Assembly (NCBI GenBank): GCA_013396755.1
Contig: VWZF01003640.1
Location: 181,011-245,010, forward strand
From: Sclerurus mexicanus
Lineage: Eukaryota; Chordata; Aves; Passeriformes; Furnariidae
Length of the DNA: 64,000 nucleotides
Direction of reading: 5' to 3'
Shown here: in pieces, positions 12,899 through 28,000 of the stretch
How positions within the stretch are numbered: position 1 is the first letter of the stretch
Layout: each line of letters opens with the position of its first letter
The notes under the pieces: generated by a model
Database searches by the model: none
What the model saw: only the letters and a program-made list of their open reading frames with translations
Told to the model about the DNA's origin: nothing
Made by a program: the position numbers and the translations under genes

Positions 12899-13682
12899 AT
12901 CTTTTTCTTTATTTGAAAGTAGTTTCTCAGAAACAGTTCTTTAGCATTTTATGTTATCAATGCTTCTGATTAAAATTTGCAGGTATTTGTAATACTCAAA
13001 GCTTTCTCAGGTTATGAAATTATCTAAATGGCTCATTAAAATAGATTCATGTTTGGTCTTGTGTCTTTGACACTCTTGTGGAAGAGTGGGGGAGAGATTT
13101 CACAAGTATTCTTGTTCTAAAATGTTAAAGTTTAATACTGTTCAGAGTGATGATGTTCAGAGCCCAGTTTTTGAAATTATAGAAATTAAACATCACTGGA
13201 TATAATGTTTTTAACTCTAATCCTGAGAGTGTGTAACTTTATGATAAACAGCCATAGGATGGACTTCAGTTTCTCTTGTATTCTGTAGGAGCATAATAAT
13301 TTAGGTTCTTATCACTGGAAACAGTTATTAAGTCTTGTGCCTTGTGCCATTTTTCCCATAGCACTTGGAAATAATGTAACTTTGCATGATGCTGGTTTTA
13401 ACAACTTTTACATGCAGACACTGTTAACTTGCCATAGCTGAAAGATCTGCAATGTGTACATTTGTCACAAAGCAGTGTGTGGCTGGGGGGAGTTTTATAC
13501 CACAAGTTCTGCTACTAAAAGTCACCTGGAAGCTGAGCCATGTAGCGCTTACCACCTGCTGCAGCTCATTTTGATCAAGGAGCTTTTTTATTGTTACATC
13601 CAAACCTTATGTGAGAATGAATGTTATTTGTGCAAGGCTCTTGCAGAGACCTCTGACATCCTTGAGTGTTGTTGGAATGGTG

Positions 13683-13784
13683 CCTAGGGATGTGGTTCAG
13701 GGCTGGATGTAGCAGTGTTGGGCTTATGGTTGGACTCAATGATCTTAAAGGCCTTTGCAACCAGAATGATGCTGTGATTCTATA
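13683..13784 (+). mobile_element. CR1 LINE 3' terminal fragment
   Basis: Landmarks are 'gcagtgttgggcttatggtt', 'ggactcaatgatcttaaagg' and the terminal 'gatgctgtgattctata'. It resembles the fragment at 9075-9160 and has the same orientation. It is 5'-truncated and non-coding. Confidence 0.85.
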
Positions 13785-15522
13785 AAAGAGGATTTTTCTG
13801 GGTCTGGGCAGAACATGCTGATTTTTTTTTTTTTTTAAACTATTATCCCTTAGGAAACAGAACATATCTGTCTGTCTTTACCCCTCCTCCTTCCCAAAAA
13901 TCCTCTTCCTGTGAAAGAGCACAGGATGCAATTACTGGAAGTGTGTGTGTGTGTGGGGTTGCCTGTCAAAATACTTTTTCACATGGAGATGATTCTTTTT
14001 ACAGCTATATGTTTTAAGTAACTTGAATGTTGATTTAACGTGGTTAGAAGTGTAAATCTGAAGGAAGAAAAGTGATAAAATGCGTTATTTTGAGATGTGG
14101 TACAGAAGTTATTTTTTTTCGTAATTTGGTTCTGTGTCGTGACCTGAAGATTGCCCAGATTAGAAGTCTAAACTGTTTTGAATTTTAAAACATACATATT
14201 TAGAATCTACTCAAATTTATTTATACTTTACTAAAAGGAGCTGTAACCAAATTATATCTGAATGAAGCAAGCTCCACTTGGGAATTATTGATGGATATAT
14301 TGTATTGGTAATGAAGTAGTACTTCATGTTGTAAACATGTAGTATCTCAACTGCCAGAGATGTTAATAATGCATCTGTAGAATCCCTGATATTCTTCTGT
14401 ACCTTCTCCCTGATCAGTTTGTACCACCCCTCAGTCCCCTGGCTGTCACCCTCCCTCTAAGTCCTGTGCACCTCTTCTATCACTACTGTAGATAAATCAG
14501 TGTATAGCAAGGGCACAAACTGTGGGTTGATGTCGGGGTTTTGGTGTGTTGGTTTTTGTTTTGCCTTTTTTTTTCTTTTTTTTTTTTTAACTTGGAAGCA
14601 AATCACTGCAGTTGCAAGTATATCTGGAAGTTTTTATAAACAACTGACCTATGTTTTCTGGTTTTCTGGTTGTGGTTATTAAAAAAATGCAGTATGGTAT
14701 GATACATTTTTTTTTCTCCAGTTTTTCTTTTTTAACATACCATATATGGGAACACTAGTTCTTTGAATACATTTTTTTTTTTTAATTTCACAAATCAACA
14801 ACGTCTCCAGTCTTTTTTTAGCACTTAATAATAAAAAAAAAACCTGTAAAAATCAGACTTCAAGAAGAATGGAGCCAGCTCTTTAAATTGTTGCTTTTTT
14901 GAGGAAGGTCTTTCACAAACGGTTCATGCACAAATGAGTCTTCAGTAGTGATTATGTGTGCAGGACAGAGTGGGAAATCCTAGAAAGCAGTGATGTGGGA
15001 AGGGTGCAGAGTGTATTGTAGTGATCAGCCCATAATAGATGCCTTTTGTGACACTGGCTAAGAGGGCTGATACACATGTTGAGGTTTGTCCAGGATGTGG
15101 ATGGTCATAGGCTTTTATGTGGTGTTACGAGAATAAGAACTAGTTCAGAATGTTGCAGTAGGGTCATCACTGAACAGTTTTTGAAATGCCCAAGAAAGTG
15201 CTCAGTTTGCAATTATGAAGAATGTGCTCCTGGTAAGAATCTGTAGAAGCCCAATCTATTTTTTCACCTTGTTCCTCCTACCTTTCTCCCCTTTGCCCTT
15301 TAAAAGACCAGCCAAACAAATTAAATCCCAATAGGCCAAAGCTTGTACAGTGGCTTCGTCAAAATTTATAGTTACCTGCATGGAAAAAAGATGTTTGAAG
15401 CTAGAGAGTCCCTTAGTACATATACCTGCAAATGAATTTTACTTCTGCTTGTCTTCTGGCCATTGGAACTTAAACTGAAAGTAAAGCATGGGGTTTAATG
15501 ATCTGTTGAGTACCTTTAGGGA

Positions 15523-16072
15523 AACACAGAATGGTTGAGTTTGGAAGGGACCTCTGGAGGTAATCTTGTCTTACCCCCCTGGTTAAGCTGGGCTGCCTGC
15601 AGTGGTTGCCCAGGGCCATGCCCAGATGGCTTTTCAGTATTCCAGAGGATGGAGACTCCAGAACTTCTCTGGGCCACCTATACCAGTGCATGGTCACCCT
15701 CACAGTAAAAAAGTGTTTCATGGTGTTCAAATGGACCCTTTCTGTGTCTGAGTTTGTGCCTGTGGGCTCTTGTCCTGTCACTGGGTGCCAGTGTGAAGAA
15801 CCTGCCTCTATTGTCCTTCAATGCCCTTCAGGTGTTGATAAGAGCTCCCCTGAGCCTTATCTTCTCTAGCTTAACAATCCCAGCCCTTTCAGCCTGTCCT
15901 CACACAAGATGCTTCAGCTCCATCATTGTTTTTACAGCCCTTTGGTGGACTCTGTGTGGTATGTCAATGGGACTCTTGCACTGGGGAGCCTGGAACTGGA
16001 CACAGTGTGCCTCCAGGTATGGCCTTACCAGGGCTTAGGAGAAGGGAAGGACCACCTCCCTCAGCATGGCAG
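15523..16072 (-). mobile_element. CR1 LINE fragment, about 550 bp, antisense to PRKAR2A
   Basis: Read on the minus strand this is a CR1 3' portion. On the plus strand it begins with the reversed CR1 end 'acagaatggttgagtttgg' / 'aagggacctctggagg'. It continues through 'gttgcccagggccatgccca', 'tcagcctgtcctcacaca' and 'ctggacacagtgtgcctcc', all typical reverse-complement CR1 phrases. It is one of the two longest CR1 copies in the window. The frame is broken by substitutions and indels, and the open stretches inside it on either strand are not genes. Confidence 0.9.
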
Positions 16073-19000
16073 TGTGTCATCTAAAACAGCCCAGGATTCC
16101 ACAGAACTCACATGCATTGCCTGGCATATACAAGTGTGCTTATGCCCTGATTTAAATGTGGATATGTGAGATTAAGCTCTGAATCAGCTTGAAGTGACAC
16201 TTGATGCTGGAGTTTCTAATTGAAATTCCTCGTGCTCTTTTATACAGATCAAGTCAGATGACAGCACAACCCATTGCTGCTTTGTCTTATGTAAAAACAT
16301 GCTATGTTTCATCATTCAAATCAGTAGTGACAGCAGGAACTGGTAAGGAAATGTGAAGTGACCCAGGCAAAGAACCATGGGCTTTTATGTGCCTCTTTTA
16401 CCTGCAGGAAGCTATTCTTAAATTCTGCCTCGGTACCTATAATTACAGAATCCTGAACTCAGGTTGACCTGGCAAGTGTAGCTGTGTAATATGCCTGCTG
16501 GGAATTTAAAACACCGGGCTCTCGCAGTGTTGCTGATTGTTTTCTGCTGAGCTTCAAATCTTCTGTCCCATATTTTTCTTCTAAATTGTTCTTTTGTAGA
16601 AGTAGTTCAGTTATAGTTGTTTCATACTGTCTGTCACATGAGATACACCTGACTGTGAGAGTGGCTCCAATCTGTTTTGTCTGCGACTAAATAGCTAAGA
16701 GGCGAAAGGAAAAGCTTCTTACACTGCATCTCATCTGTAACTGCCCACGTTAATTCTTCCTTTCTGTTCTAGTCCAAACTTGGAGCAGGCCAGTTGTACA
16801 TCAGCCTGATGAAAAAGGCTAAGACCAGTCCTTTTTTCCTTGGCATTGAAACAGATTGGAAGTTCCAGTACAATCAGTGGTGAGCAATAGGCTCCTTCTG
16901 TGCTCAGGTTTGGGACTGGAACCTTTCCCTGTCCTCTCATTTGTTTATCTTTTTTTTCCCCTTCTACCATAAGTGCTCTAGAATGGTGGTAGATGTGCAA
17001 GCATAGGCTTGAGACTAACCAAATGTGTATACCCTGAGCATAAACGATTGTGTCTTCCCCTCCTGTGTAATTCCCTTATCTGTGCTGGAGCTGCACTGAA
17101 GCTCAGAGAATCTTCTAAGCCAATTAGTCTGTCAGAGAAGGGCACTGAAGTTAGAACAGTTGGATCACGATGACTCCGTTCTCATGTTGCCTCTACTTGT
17201 GTAATAATTTTTGTGGCAACACAGTTATTTACCTTAAGGAGCTGTGGTCTTGAATTTTTGTTGTATTTGTGTTTGTTATGATACAGTGGCAAAGGTGGTG
17301 ACAGACAAATTCCCCAAGAAGATGTGTATTTCATGGAAAGCAACTGTTGCTGTTCTTAGGCTTCCTATGTCATTTTTACATACTGATTAGACTTAAATTT
17401 CTTGAGACATGTGTAAGATCAGTTTGTCAGTGTAACAGTGTTGCTTGCATTGGACAAATAGTTTCAGCTTGTGTGTGTATAAATATTCTCAGACAGTTTT
17501 CTCTCCGTGGATTGGCATTCCCTGCCATTTTTGTCAGAACCTTGTAGCAGAGTACAAGCTGAAAATACAGAGATGATTGGAAAAATGTAATTTTATGTTA
17601 CCATGGTTTGGCAAGAATTTGAAGCAAATGGTGATGCTGTTAACTCAGTGTTTTTTCTATTCTTAAAAAAGATAACTATATTTTTCATTCTAGAATAATG
17701 GGTCTGACGTAGGAAAGTATCTTAATCCACTGAGTGCACCTGTTATTCAAATTCTTTTATTCATGTGCTCTTACATCCTTAGCAGTACTTGAGTTTTGGA
17801 TTTTTACAGATGCTCTGAACTTCACTACACTATTTTGGTTGCACTAAATGTGAGTTTTCTTTGTCCCCTTTTGTGTACAAGATAGATTTGCTGAAATAGC
17901 TATCATAATGAAAGGTGTGAGTGTTCAGATGTATCAGTTTGTTTGCTCTCTGAAAATTATGGCTGAATATAAACCATATTTTGCTTATAAGTAGTTTAGG
18001 GGACTAGTAAACTGTATTAGCTATGGATATGATAATAAGTATTTGATTTCTCCTGATAGCTTTTATATCCTGATACCACATTATCTGAAGACACTATCAG
18101 TCTCAGTAGGACTTTATCCTGAGCCTGCCAAGCAGCTGCCAAGTGCAGATAGCCAACATTTACATTCAGTGTTGTGTGATGGTAGCTGTGACATGATTCC
18201 AATTAAAAGCTTGGTCTGCACACTGCAGATGTCTTCTGAATATTAATGTGCACTGCAGACAGAGCAGATGGAATCTCTTTAAAATACAATGTAGTGAATG
18301 TAAAATTAAGGTTAGGTTTCTGGTAAAAACTAACAGGCAGTCAAAATTTTTCTTTTTTCTTTGTTTTTGACTGCTAATCTACAAGAATATCTGTGTATCA
18401 TTGTCACCTTTCATTACATATAGGAGGAAATCAACTCTTCATTATGCATGGAAATAAAAATACAGCATTATGGCTTACTGAAGTTTTCTCCAATGCCAGA
18501 TGTACCTAGAAAAATATTAGGAGCACATGCAACGTTTGCCATGCCTTAAAATATGTCTCTGCCTGAAGGACAGATAATAGTGTCAATGTAGGGTGTCTAT
18601 GAGTTATTCGAGGAGTTGTTAATTGAGAAAGGCTGTGTAAAAATATATATAGGTGTGTGTATTGAACTGGGATTTGGAGATGTTCTGTGAGGTGGGTTAG
18701 GAAAAGTACATCCTGCACTGGAGGGGTAGAACAAAACCAGGGAATGAATAGTGGCAAGAACATCAGTGGTGCACTGCCCGAAGTTAACTGTCAGAAGCAG
18801 CAGCAGCCCAGCTGGGAAAGCGTGTGGATTAATTACTGAAGTGTTTACCACGCTTCCATGGCAGTCCTTGAGACACAGGGCAAAGCCTTGGTGATAGCAA
18901 TAGATTAAAAAACTTGAAAATAAGGAGGGTAAGTGTGGTACTGAAACCAAAAGCCAAGGGTTTTCTGTGTGAGTGGGAACTGTGACTTTCCTCTTTGCTG

Positions 19001-22000
19001 CTGCGGTTGTGTTTTCCTCTGGAGCAGAATGCAGGTCTGTGAGGGGAGTGTACAGGGGCAAGAGGTTATAGAAAAGGCAGTGACAAGGAGGTGTGACACA
19101 CATGGATCCAGTACACTGCTTCACTTCCTTATGTTATTACCATAGCTGTGACATCCTTGTCTCCCACCCTTTTCATACTTAATTTTACAATTGCTTATAC
19201 CTGAGGCTGTATAAACACTGAAGCCAGTGCCAGTGATAGCATGTTCCACTTCATCCCTGTTACTTTAATGAAGATTTCCCCCAGGATCTACGTTTGGCTG
19301 ATGTTTGTCTATTGTAGTGACGTTGCCTGGCTATTATCACTCTCAGAGTTACTGGCCTAGCTGTAAAAAATAGGCTCCTGCCTTCAGCGAGGGTGTTTAA
19401 GTGATGCATACTTTCAGAGAAGTTGACTCTGTGCTATTCCCGAGCATTATATTAATTTAAAAGTGTTTTTAAAATCCAGACCATAGTGGGACTGAGAGAA
19501 GAGTTGCCTGTGAGGTTTGGGAGAGGACAGCAGTGGGTGGGCACTGTCAGGGTGAGGAAGAGCTGTGTCTGCACCTCACTGGAGCTGGTTTTGGTGGTGG
19601 TGTCCCAGGCTGCAGGTGTGGGGACCATCTCCCTTAGGGAGGAGTGAAAGAATTCCCTGGTGAATCTGACCTACCTGTCATGGAAGGCTTTCAGTGATTT
19701 GTTGCTCTCATTTGTTTTCACAATACTGTTTAATGCATTCAGATGTACAGGGTAATGGTGGGACTTTTAATTAGGCTTCTGAAAATGGTAAAGCAAGTCC
19801 TCTTGGCTGATTTCAGTGGCAGCTCAGGAGTGACCGAGGCTATGCTCTTTGGGACAGTGACTTACATACCTTAGATTTGTACATCACAGTGGCTCTGTGA
19901 TGTGATAGAATGTAATTTAATAATAGTGAAATGAATAAAAAATTTCGAGGTTTATGTGGGGTTTTTATGGTCAGGTTTTTGGCCTTATTTACATTGCATT
20001 CTCCTGTATACAATGCATTAATCTGTGGAACGAGATTTTTTCCAAAAGGCGTAGTCGGAAATAATAAAAATAGAGTAGTGTGCTAGACATAGTTAAATGA
20101 CGTTTTTTATGACTCATTTAGAAATTATCTCCAGGATTTCCAAGTATGTTTGGTGAAACTCAGCTTTCCAAATAAGCCAAAAGACATTTAAGTGTTGTTA
20201 ATTTGTAACAGAGTAACAACTTTGCATCTTAAAGCCAAAGGATAAAAATCTGGTCAAAAGTCTTAGGGTTTGGTGTTTTCAAAGGTATAGGGAGGTCAAA
20301 GAAAATCAAAAGCCATAGTAAAATACAGCTGAAATACAAAAAATGTTGCGTTGAAAGAACTGTGATTGTGAGAGTCAAATGTTGCTTTAAACAGCTTTTC
20401 CAAAGTTTCTAACAAAAAGATTTCAGACAAAATTTGTCTTCATCACATTTCAAAAATTGTAAGTACTCTGAAGTATTAATCCTTCTGCCTAATCCATCTC
20501 TGATCTCCGGTGGGACAGGAGTCTGGTAACTAAAGAGGTGACGTTTCAAAGCAGGACTGGTAAGGTAGAAGGGAAGAGTTAGTCAGGAGTCTTGGAAGAA
20601 GGAACAGGCTGTCTGTTCTTTGCCACTGCACCTAGTCATGGGGCGAGTTGTCCATGTTTCTTACTGATTGGGAAATGTCTCATGGTTCCCTAGATAAGAT
20701 GCAGCTGTCTTTTTCTGAAACAAGTATTTATTTTAAGGAAACCTGTAGTTATTTGCCCTTGACGTGGTGTTTCTGCTTTTCTGTAGTCTCGTTCTTATCT
20801 TTGGCCCTTTCTGGCTTTTTCATTGTCAGACAATCCCTGTGAAAGTCACTTTCAAGTATGTTCAGTACCTTTGCTTTCTGTGATCTACTTAATGTTGGGT
20901 TTGTAAGCTTAATTTTTCTGGTATTACTAATGTGGCTGCTCAGGTTCCCTCTCTCTGGAATGCTTTCCTCTCTAAGATTGCAGCTAAAGCCTGAACAAAT
21001 TTCCCTTTTTCACTTTGCTGTACCCTCCAGTGTCTTGCCTCCTCTGACAATGCTTTGAAGATTTCAGTTGCTTCTTAACTCTCCTGGTTCTCTGCAGCAT
21101 CCTTCCTTCTCTGAGCAGTGTGTAATTTTGTCTTTCTAATACTTGAAAACATTCCCAGGTCTTTCATTTCAGTCCCTGACAATCTCTGTTGTAGTATCAG
21201 CATACGGTTATATCTTTAATCACTGTGAAATGTGTCCTTTCAGCTGAGATTGTACCTCAGCACTGGGAGTTTTTCTAATTTCATGTCTGTAAAGCAAGTG
21301 TATGCCTTGCTGCTATCTCTTTGATCTTCATAATGTATATTACTCTCATAAAAAATGAACACACACAAAAAAAGTGCCGTGTTTGGCTGGATCTGAGATG
21401 TCAGCAAGAAATAGGAGAGGGCTGTGTGGGTCATGCCATTGCAATGTCAGATAATACAGAGTGCTGCTTGATAGGTATTTGTTCTCCTGTACTTAGGCTT
21501 CAGTCAGGCTGTACTAACTCCTGAATTCTGAGGGCAGGGTTCATTGCATAAAAGGGTCATGGTCCTTTTTTGTGTGAATTAATATCTGCTGAGAAACCTA
21601 ATCAAAATAGTACCATGTGCGACTGTTCAGATTCAGTTGTAAGAGAATATTAGAATAGTGATATGTTCTTCTAAAGTGCCTTTAAACAAACAAAACTCTT
21701 AACATCTTAGTCAAGAAATGCCATTGTAACTAGAGGTTCACCCAGATTCCTTTCAAGTAAAGATTTATTTCTTGAATTTATCGCTGTTTAAACTCTGTCC
21801 ATTCCAGAGTGCATATTAATTATTCTTCTGTATTTAAAAAAAAAAGTCAACCCAAAATAGCACAACAGCTTTAACTTCATAAAACATCTTTTTTTTTTTT
21901 TTCCCCCCCCCACTGATATAAGGGCCTTGCTGGCTGACTCAACTTTTCCCTTCAGAAGTTATTGAGTTCTTTCTGCTAGAGGGGTTCTAAAAAACTTTAA

Positions 22001-25000
22001 AAGCAAAGATCGGGAGCTCCTTTAATATAAGGCTTCCAGACAGTGTTTCTCCATTTTGTGTCAGTAATTCTTAAATCCAAATTTTAAAAAAAATGAATTA
22101 AATTGGACACTGGGATGTATTGCAACTTTGTTTTTATATTTTATTGTCTCTTGTTACTGAAGACAGCTGTTTTTCAATACTGGGAAATAAAAAGGTATCT
22201 GTGCCTCTCTTACTTGTCCTGCAGCAGAGAAAACAACACTGTTTAACAGTAATGTAGTTTTTGTTACTGTTTTCCAACTTAATGGATGTAAAAGTCTCTT
22301 ACAGAAAAGCAAAATGTGTGTGTACACAGACAATCATGAGGCATGGTTTCCATTTTTCTGGCCTTTTTTTTTTTTTTAATGTTCCATGCTCTCTCTGAAA
22401 ACTCACTTCTTCCCTAGTGTTCCCTGACCTTTTGTCTTCCTCCAAATATCTGGCATGCTTCAGCTGACACCATCAGGGTCTCTTCTGCCTGTCTCTGATG
22501 AGGTTCTGAGTTTCCATGCTCTTCTGGTGGGGGGTGGGTGGGCAGACGAATAGGAAGAAAAAGAAAAAAAAAGAGTACCTGTAAAACTCTGGTCTGTTTC
22601 TGTGTGTTTTGCTTTTCTGAAAGAAACCTTGACTTGGACTGTTGGGTTCCAGAACTGCCTCTGAAAAAATGGTAGCAGTTTGTAGCCCAGTCATGCTCCT
22701 CCACTCGTCAAGCAGAGATGTGGAAGGGGTAAGTGGAACCTGCAAGTGTCCAGCAAAGACATCCTGAAGGAAATCATGGATACACAACACAACTATTATA
22801 ATAGTACTATTCACAGGGAACCACATTATTTTACCTAGTTGTTAAAGGGAAAGGTTCAGATTGGTACTTACGAAAGTATGATTGCATATCTGATGATGAA
22901 AGTCTTGCTTCTGCTATAGAAGTACTTTTGAATTGCCAGGATTCCTAAAAAGTGTCTAAGTTTTGTGAGAGTTGTGATGGTTCCTATCTATGTGAGCCCA
23001 TTAACATCTTGGTGTGGAGAAAAACAGTTTGACAGCTGTAGTCTGGCACTTCCTTATCGTAACTTGATATAACATTCCATAGAGACAGTCACGCCTCAGA
23101 TTTATACTCCACTCTGCTTCTGGTATTTCAGCTTTAATGGTTTATAGTGTCAACTCACTTGTTTGGATAATCTTAAATCGACTTGTTATATTAGAACAGT
23201 TTACATTCTGTTTCTCTTTTTGCCTTCCTTCGCATAGGATAATTTTGTGCCATGGTTTGATGGGAAAGTACTCTGAAAATCACTGATTTCTGCTACTTTG
23301 TTTTAATAAAGCTGATGTTTTGTGCCTATGCTCTTTGTGAGGACTATACTACTGAGTTTATGCCACCTACTATAAGCTTAATACCATCCTTCATCAGGAA
23401 ACCTTAAAAAAATTGAGTTGATTAGAGTTAGAAAAAAGATCTGTATTAAATATTTGTGTATGAAATAGCTTAACTTAGTCTGCTGCTATAAAATTGTATC
23501 CAGTATCAGAAATGAGAGCACATGGGGATTTTTTTTACCGCAGTTGTAATTAGGAATTGTTCACAGATCCTAGTGAAAAGCAAAGTGCTTGTAGAGGATA
23601 AGTTTTCAAGGTATCCAATACAGAGCGGTAACATCTAATACTGTAACATCATGGCTGGAACGTCAGCCACTCGTTTGTCCCTGAATTTTTTTCCTGTGAC
23701 CCTGAACTGATCTTTTGAGTTTTATTTGTCCTTTCTATAGGAATTTAATGTCCTTAGGACATGTAAGAAGGGGGATAGCAATAGCTGGGAGAATGATGGT
23801 TTTGCTTCGTTTCAGGCTTATGAATAGTGTAGAGAAACAGCTTTCCCTGCTATGGTAGTAGTGTACATTTAAAAAGCCTGATGGTGTTTTTTACCAGTCA
23901 CTTTTCAGAGTCCCTGACAGAGAAGGGAGCCCACACACAGTAGAAAAAGCACGCTTTTAGGTCTGGTTGTAAGGAATGATTTTGCTGTCACTTGTTTGGC
24001 TTAAATACTTTAATTGCTGGTTTGGTTTGAAAGCTGGAATAAAAAAAAAAAAAGGTAATATTTATGTCCATTTTGCACTTATGAGGCTGAGTTTTACATC
24101 TACCTATAACCATAGTCAGAACTCTCAAAAGTTGAACATAGCGAGCCAAAATCCAGCATTAGGTATTTCAAAGTAAATCTCAATGCCAAAGCAAGCTGAA
24201 AAACATTTATTTTTTGTTTGTTTTGTCACTTTTGGAAAGGATTTTTAAAAAAAGTTAAAAAATTCCAGTCTGTGATTTTGAAATTTTACATTCCTGATAT
24301 TCCAAGTGAGAGAACCCAATGGAGTGGAGCCACTACAAAGTGGCAGTACATCTGTGAATTTAAGTGATGGAATGTACTGTTCTGATTTATTTATGCAAAT
24401 TATTCAAATACTTTTTATTAAATAAATGTAATGATGTACCTTTGCTTTAAGGAAGAAAGGTTTTTCAATCTGAAACAGCCTGTTAAGGGTTCCTGCCTAG
24501 TGCTTAATTCAGCCTGTGCCTGAGGACAGTGTGGAGAACAGAGACATGTTCAGCAGACATTTCTCATTTTTCTTGAACAGTGAGTAGGATCACTGTCCTG
24601 AGTCAGTTCTGGCAAAACTGTGGAATGCACAGCTTGATCTGCCTTTCCACTGCCAAAGTCACTTGCCTTTAGCTGCCAGGGAGGAAATTGGGCCGTTTTG
24701 CTCTCTTCTGGTACAATGGTTTAATTTAACTCAGTTTTTGTTGTGTTTACCCAATTACTGTGTCTTGGTTCCCATGAGCCAAGTAAAAGCAGGAACTGTG
24801 CCAAAGGTATGAGACATTTTGAACTTGAATATTGCTGCACCTGAGGTTTTGACATAATAGAGAGCTTACAATGCAATCATCTCACAGCAAAATCTTTTAA
24901 TCGCATTATAGTCTCTGCAATTAACGTATAATAACATTCATGTTGTTACCACAGACATGGCCCATTGTTCAGCCTGAGCCACGTCCCGTTGGTGTGCAGG

Positions 25001-28000
25001 GGGGGAGTTCAGTTCCAGTTCTAACTGGAGGTACAAAATCAAAGTGTTTCCTGTTTCAAAGCAGCAATTTCATCTTGTTTTTGTAGATCCCAGGTCTGCT
25101 GAGTGGTACCAGGTTGGTGTGCTGGATTCACAGGGTTCTTGTCATGGTGTAGGCAGAGGTTGCTCTGATGGCTGTGCTAGTGTAAGAAGTTGTTACTGAT
25201 GTGTCCATCAATATTGTTTTAAATTAGATGCCCTTTAGAGCTCAGTCTAAGGGATAGGCTGTGTTATCTGTAAATTTATTATTCCCTTCTGCCCCATCTA
25301 GTCTGCAGACAGATTCCAAAAAACTAATGTAGGTGTATGTGGGACCTTCAGGATTTGTTCTCTTAGCAGTCCTTGATTCCAGGCTTTTCTCCATGTACTT
25401 CTAATGACAAAACACAGGGATGCTGTGGGAGTGCCTACAGTGACTGTGCAATACTGAAAATAGCCATAAGCAGAGGGTACTTTTCATTGGTAAACCAGAA
25501 GGAAAAAAAAATCCTAATCTAGTAGGAAATGTCAGATTTTTATCTCTTTAGCATAAAACCAGTCATCTTCTGACAACATAAAGAAGTGAACCTGGAATTT
25601 TGTACATGTTAAAACTGTCACTGGTGTAAGAAATGCAAACTATCATTTTAATCTTAAAAGCTTTGTGGAGGCAGAATAATAGTGCTCTCTTAACTGTCCT
25701 TAAAAGGTTATGTGTTTTTCTCATTTTTAACACTGGAAAACTTGATGCAGTTTTGATGACACTGAACCCTGCTATGGGATAAAATAATCAAGATTCTAAA
25801 AGAAGCCATAGGCTTTGAAAAATGGATTTTTTTCCTATGGTACCCAAAGTACGTCAGAGTTTTCTGTAGTATATTAATTCTGCTCAAAGATGCTAAAATG
25901 TTATTCTTAAACATAAGTAAGAAATGGGCGTGGAAGTCATTAAGTGGAGAAGAAAGTCAGCATGTGAAAGATAGAGCCTGAAACAATATATTTACTCACT
26001 AACAGTGTTGATTAACAGTATCTGAATCCATATTTGAGACTGGTTAAACATTTGCTCGAAACTGTTACGACCTTGATGAATGCTTGTACAGCACCTTATC
26101 AAATCATGTTTTGAATTTAACATTTCTCATGTAATAAATCACTTGGTAGTGGAAACTGAACTTGGCTTTGGTCCTCTTGTTCTTCAGTGCCTTAGAACTG
26201 GCAGGCATTTGTCTGTGTCTCTTGACAAAAGGAGTGAGTTTTCCTGTTTCTTGAGGTCCGAACTTGCCAATTTTGAGTAGGTACTCAGGTAAACCAGCTC
26301 ACTGAACTAGAGATAAGACTCAATGTACTTTTGCAGGGCAAATTAATGTCCAGAGCAGTTTTGTGTCACCACTGGTGACCACAGACAGACCTGCGTGGAA
26401 AGGTTAAGAACGGGGCAAAATGTATGAACATTTTCAGTTCAGGCAGTTGCACAAGTTTGTTTGTTTGGCAAACCTGAATGGATCTGTGTTCCCAATGCCT
26501 GTCTCCCCTTAAGGTGAGATGAAGTTCTCACATTCCTGGTGTCCTTTGGCAAGTGAGATTTATGCTGCCCTTATTTGCAGGAAGGGTTGCTGCTGTCAAA
26601 AATTGTGTAGAGCTTTGAAGATAAAGTTGCTTGAATTCTCAGGTTTATTATTCAGTGTTTTTGAACCTCTCCAAGCTTGATATATGAAACACTGCATCAG
26701 GGTTATTTTTATAGGGTTTATGTCGTGTTATAGAAGTTTAGATCTAGATCTAAATTTTAAAATTCAGAATAATCTTGTTTTTAATCCTGAACTTTTTGTG
26801 AAGCTGAGCATTGTCTCCTTGTTGATAGATTTGACTGAAAACTCTACGGAATTACCCTGATTATTCCCCCCCCACACTACTCCCCAACCTCTTCTGATTT
26901 CCTTCATCATTACCAAAGGATACACAATAATAATTTTGATCTTATTTTTGTCAGTTGTGTGTTTTCATATGCAGGGTGGTTCTAAGTGCTTCAAAGAAGT
27001 TCTTGTGTATTTGCTAAGAAAGCATTGTTCTTCAAATTCTGGTGGTGCCAAGATACTGACAAGTTTCTAACTTTTAAGAAATTATGGGGTCATTAAGATT
27101 TTAGTTGCATGTGTTAAATTGATCTGGCTCTGTGATGCATATGCTTTGATGGGGTATAAAGGCTCATCTAATTCTTAAATGTTTAAAGAAGGAATAGAAA
27201 GTTCATTGGCTTTATCAGGAAAAATAGAATTATACATCAAAAGGAAGAGAGCTGAGAAAGCATGAAGCACCCAGAATAAAATTGCTTTGTTTGGTTGGTG
27301 AAGGAGAGCAGAGTGCTTTGGTTTTGTTCTGGGTGAAGCTTTGCAGGTTGATTGGTTTTTGTGTTGTGACTGAAGCAACTCACAAAGGCTGTAACTTGGT
27401 TACAGCGAAAGGGGCAAAGATGCCATTTGCTGAAGGTTGGCTTGATGTCAAAATGTATGTGAACAGTGAAAGTCAGGAAGCTCTCCCGAAGCTAAAGTTC
27501 AAGTACCTTGTGTAGCAAACAGCATGAACAAAGGAGCAAGGAAGGAATGGATCCTCCATTTCAGAATTTTTCAATTTAAATCCCTTATGGAAGACAGCCT
27601 TGGTCAGGGATATGTGACTGGAGTTATGAGAGCACTGCCGTGGCACTTACAGCTTGTGCTCTGTAGGAGTGTGGAAGGGATTAGCAATAAGTTCCTTTGG
27701 CTTTTGATCCATATTAAGTAAGTGCAGCTAACCTAAAGTGCCGGAATGTTGCGCAGTAATCCTAAGTAAAATAGGCTGGGAACTGATGATAGTTAAGATC
27801 GGGTGATCTCTTTAAAGGTATATTTTTTGGAGAATTAGGTAAAAAAGAACTCCAAAACTTCTTATTGTCCATCTTAGCATGTAATGGCCTTCAGGAATAT
27901 GAAGTTTAGTTTTGAATAAACACTGACTGGCAAGTAAATGGTTGAAAGCTTTATACTGAAATATGGGGCTTTTTAGGAGGTTTGTATGGGATTTGTGTAG

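Noticed and set aside
13941..13954. (GT)7 dinucleotide run
   Set aside because: Too short to be a notable microsatellite.
15606..16169. Three overlapping plus-strand open frames of 86-94 codons
   Set aside because: Most of their length lies on the antisense strand of a CR1 fragment, and they have no independent support.
18597..19124. 175-codon minus-strand open frame in intron 1
   Set aside because: The translation has no recognised domain and an uneven composition, and it lies in an intron with no splice or promoter signals. Probably chance, though not excluded.
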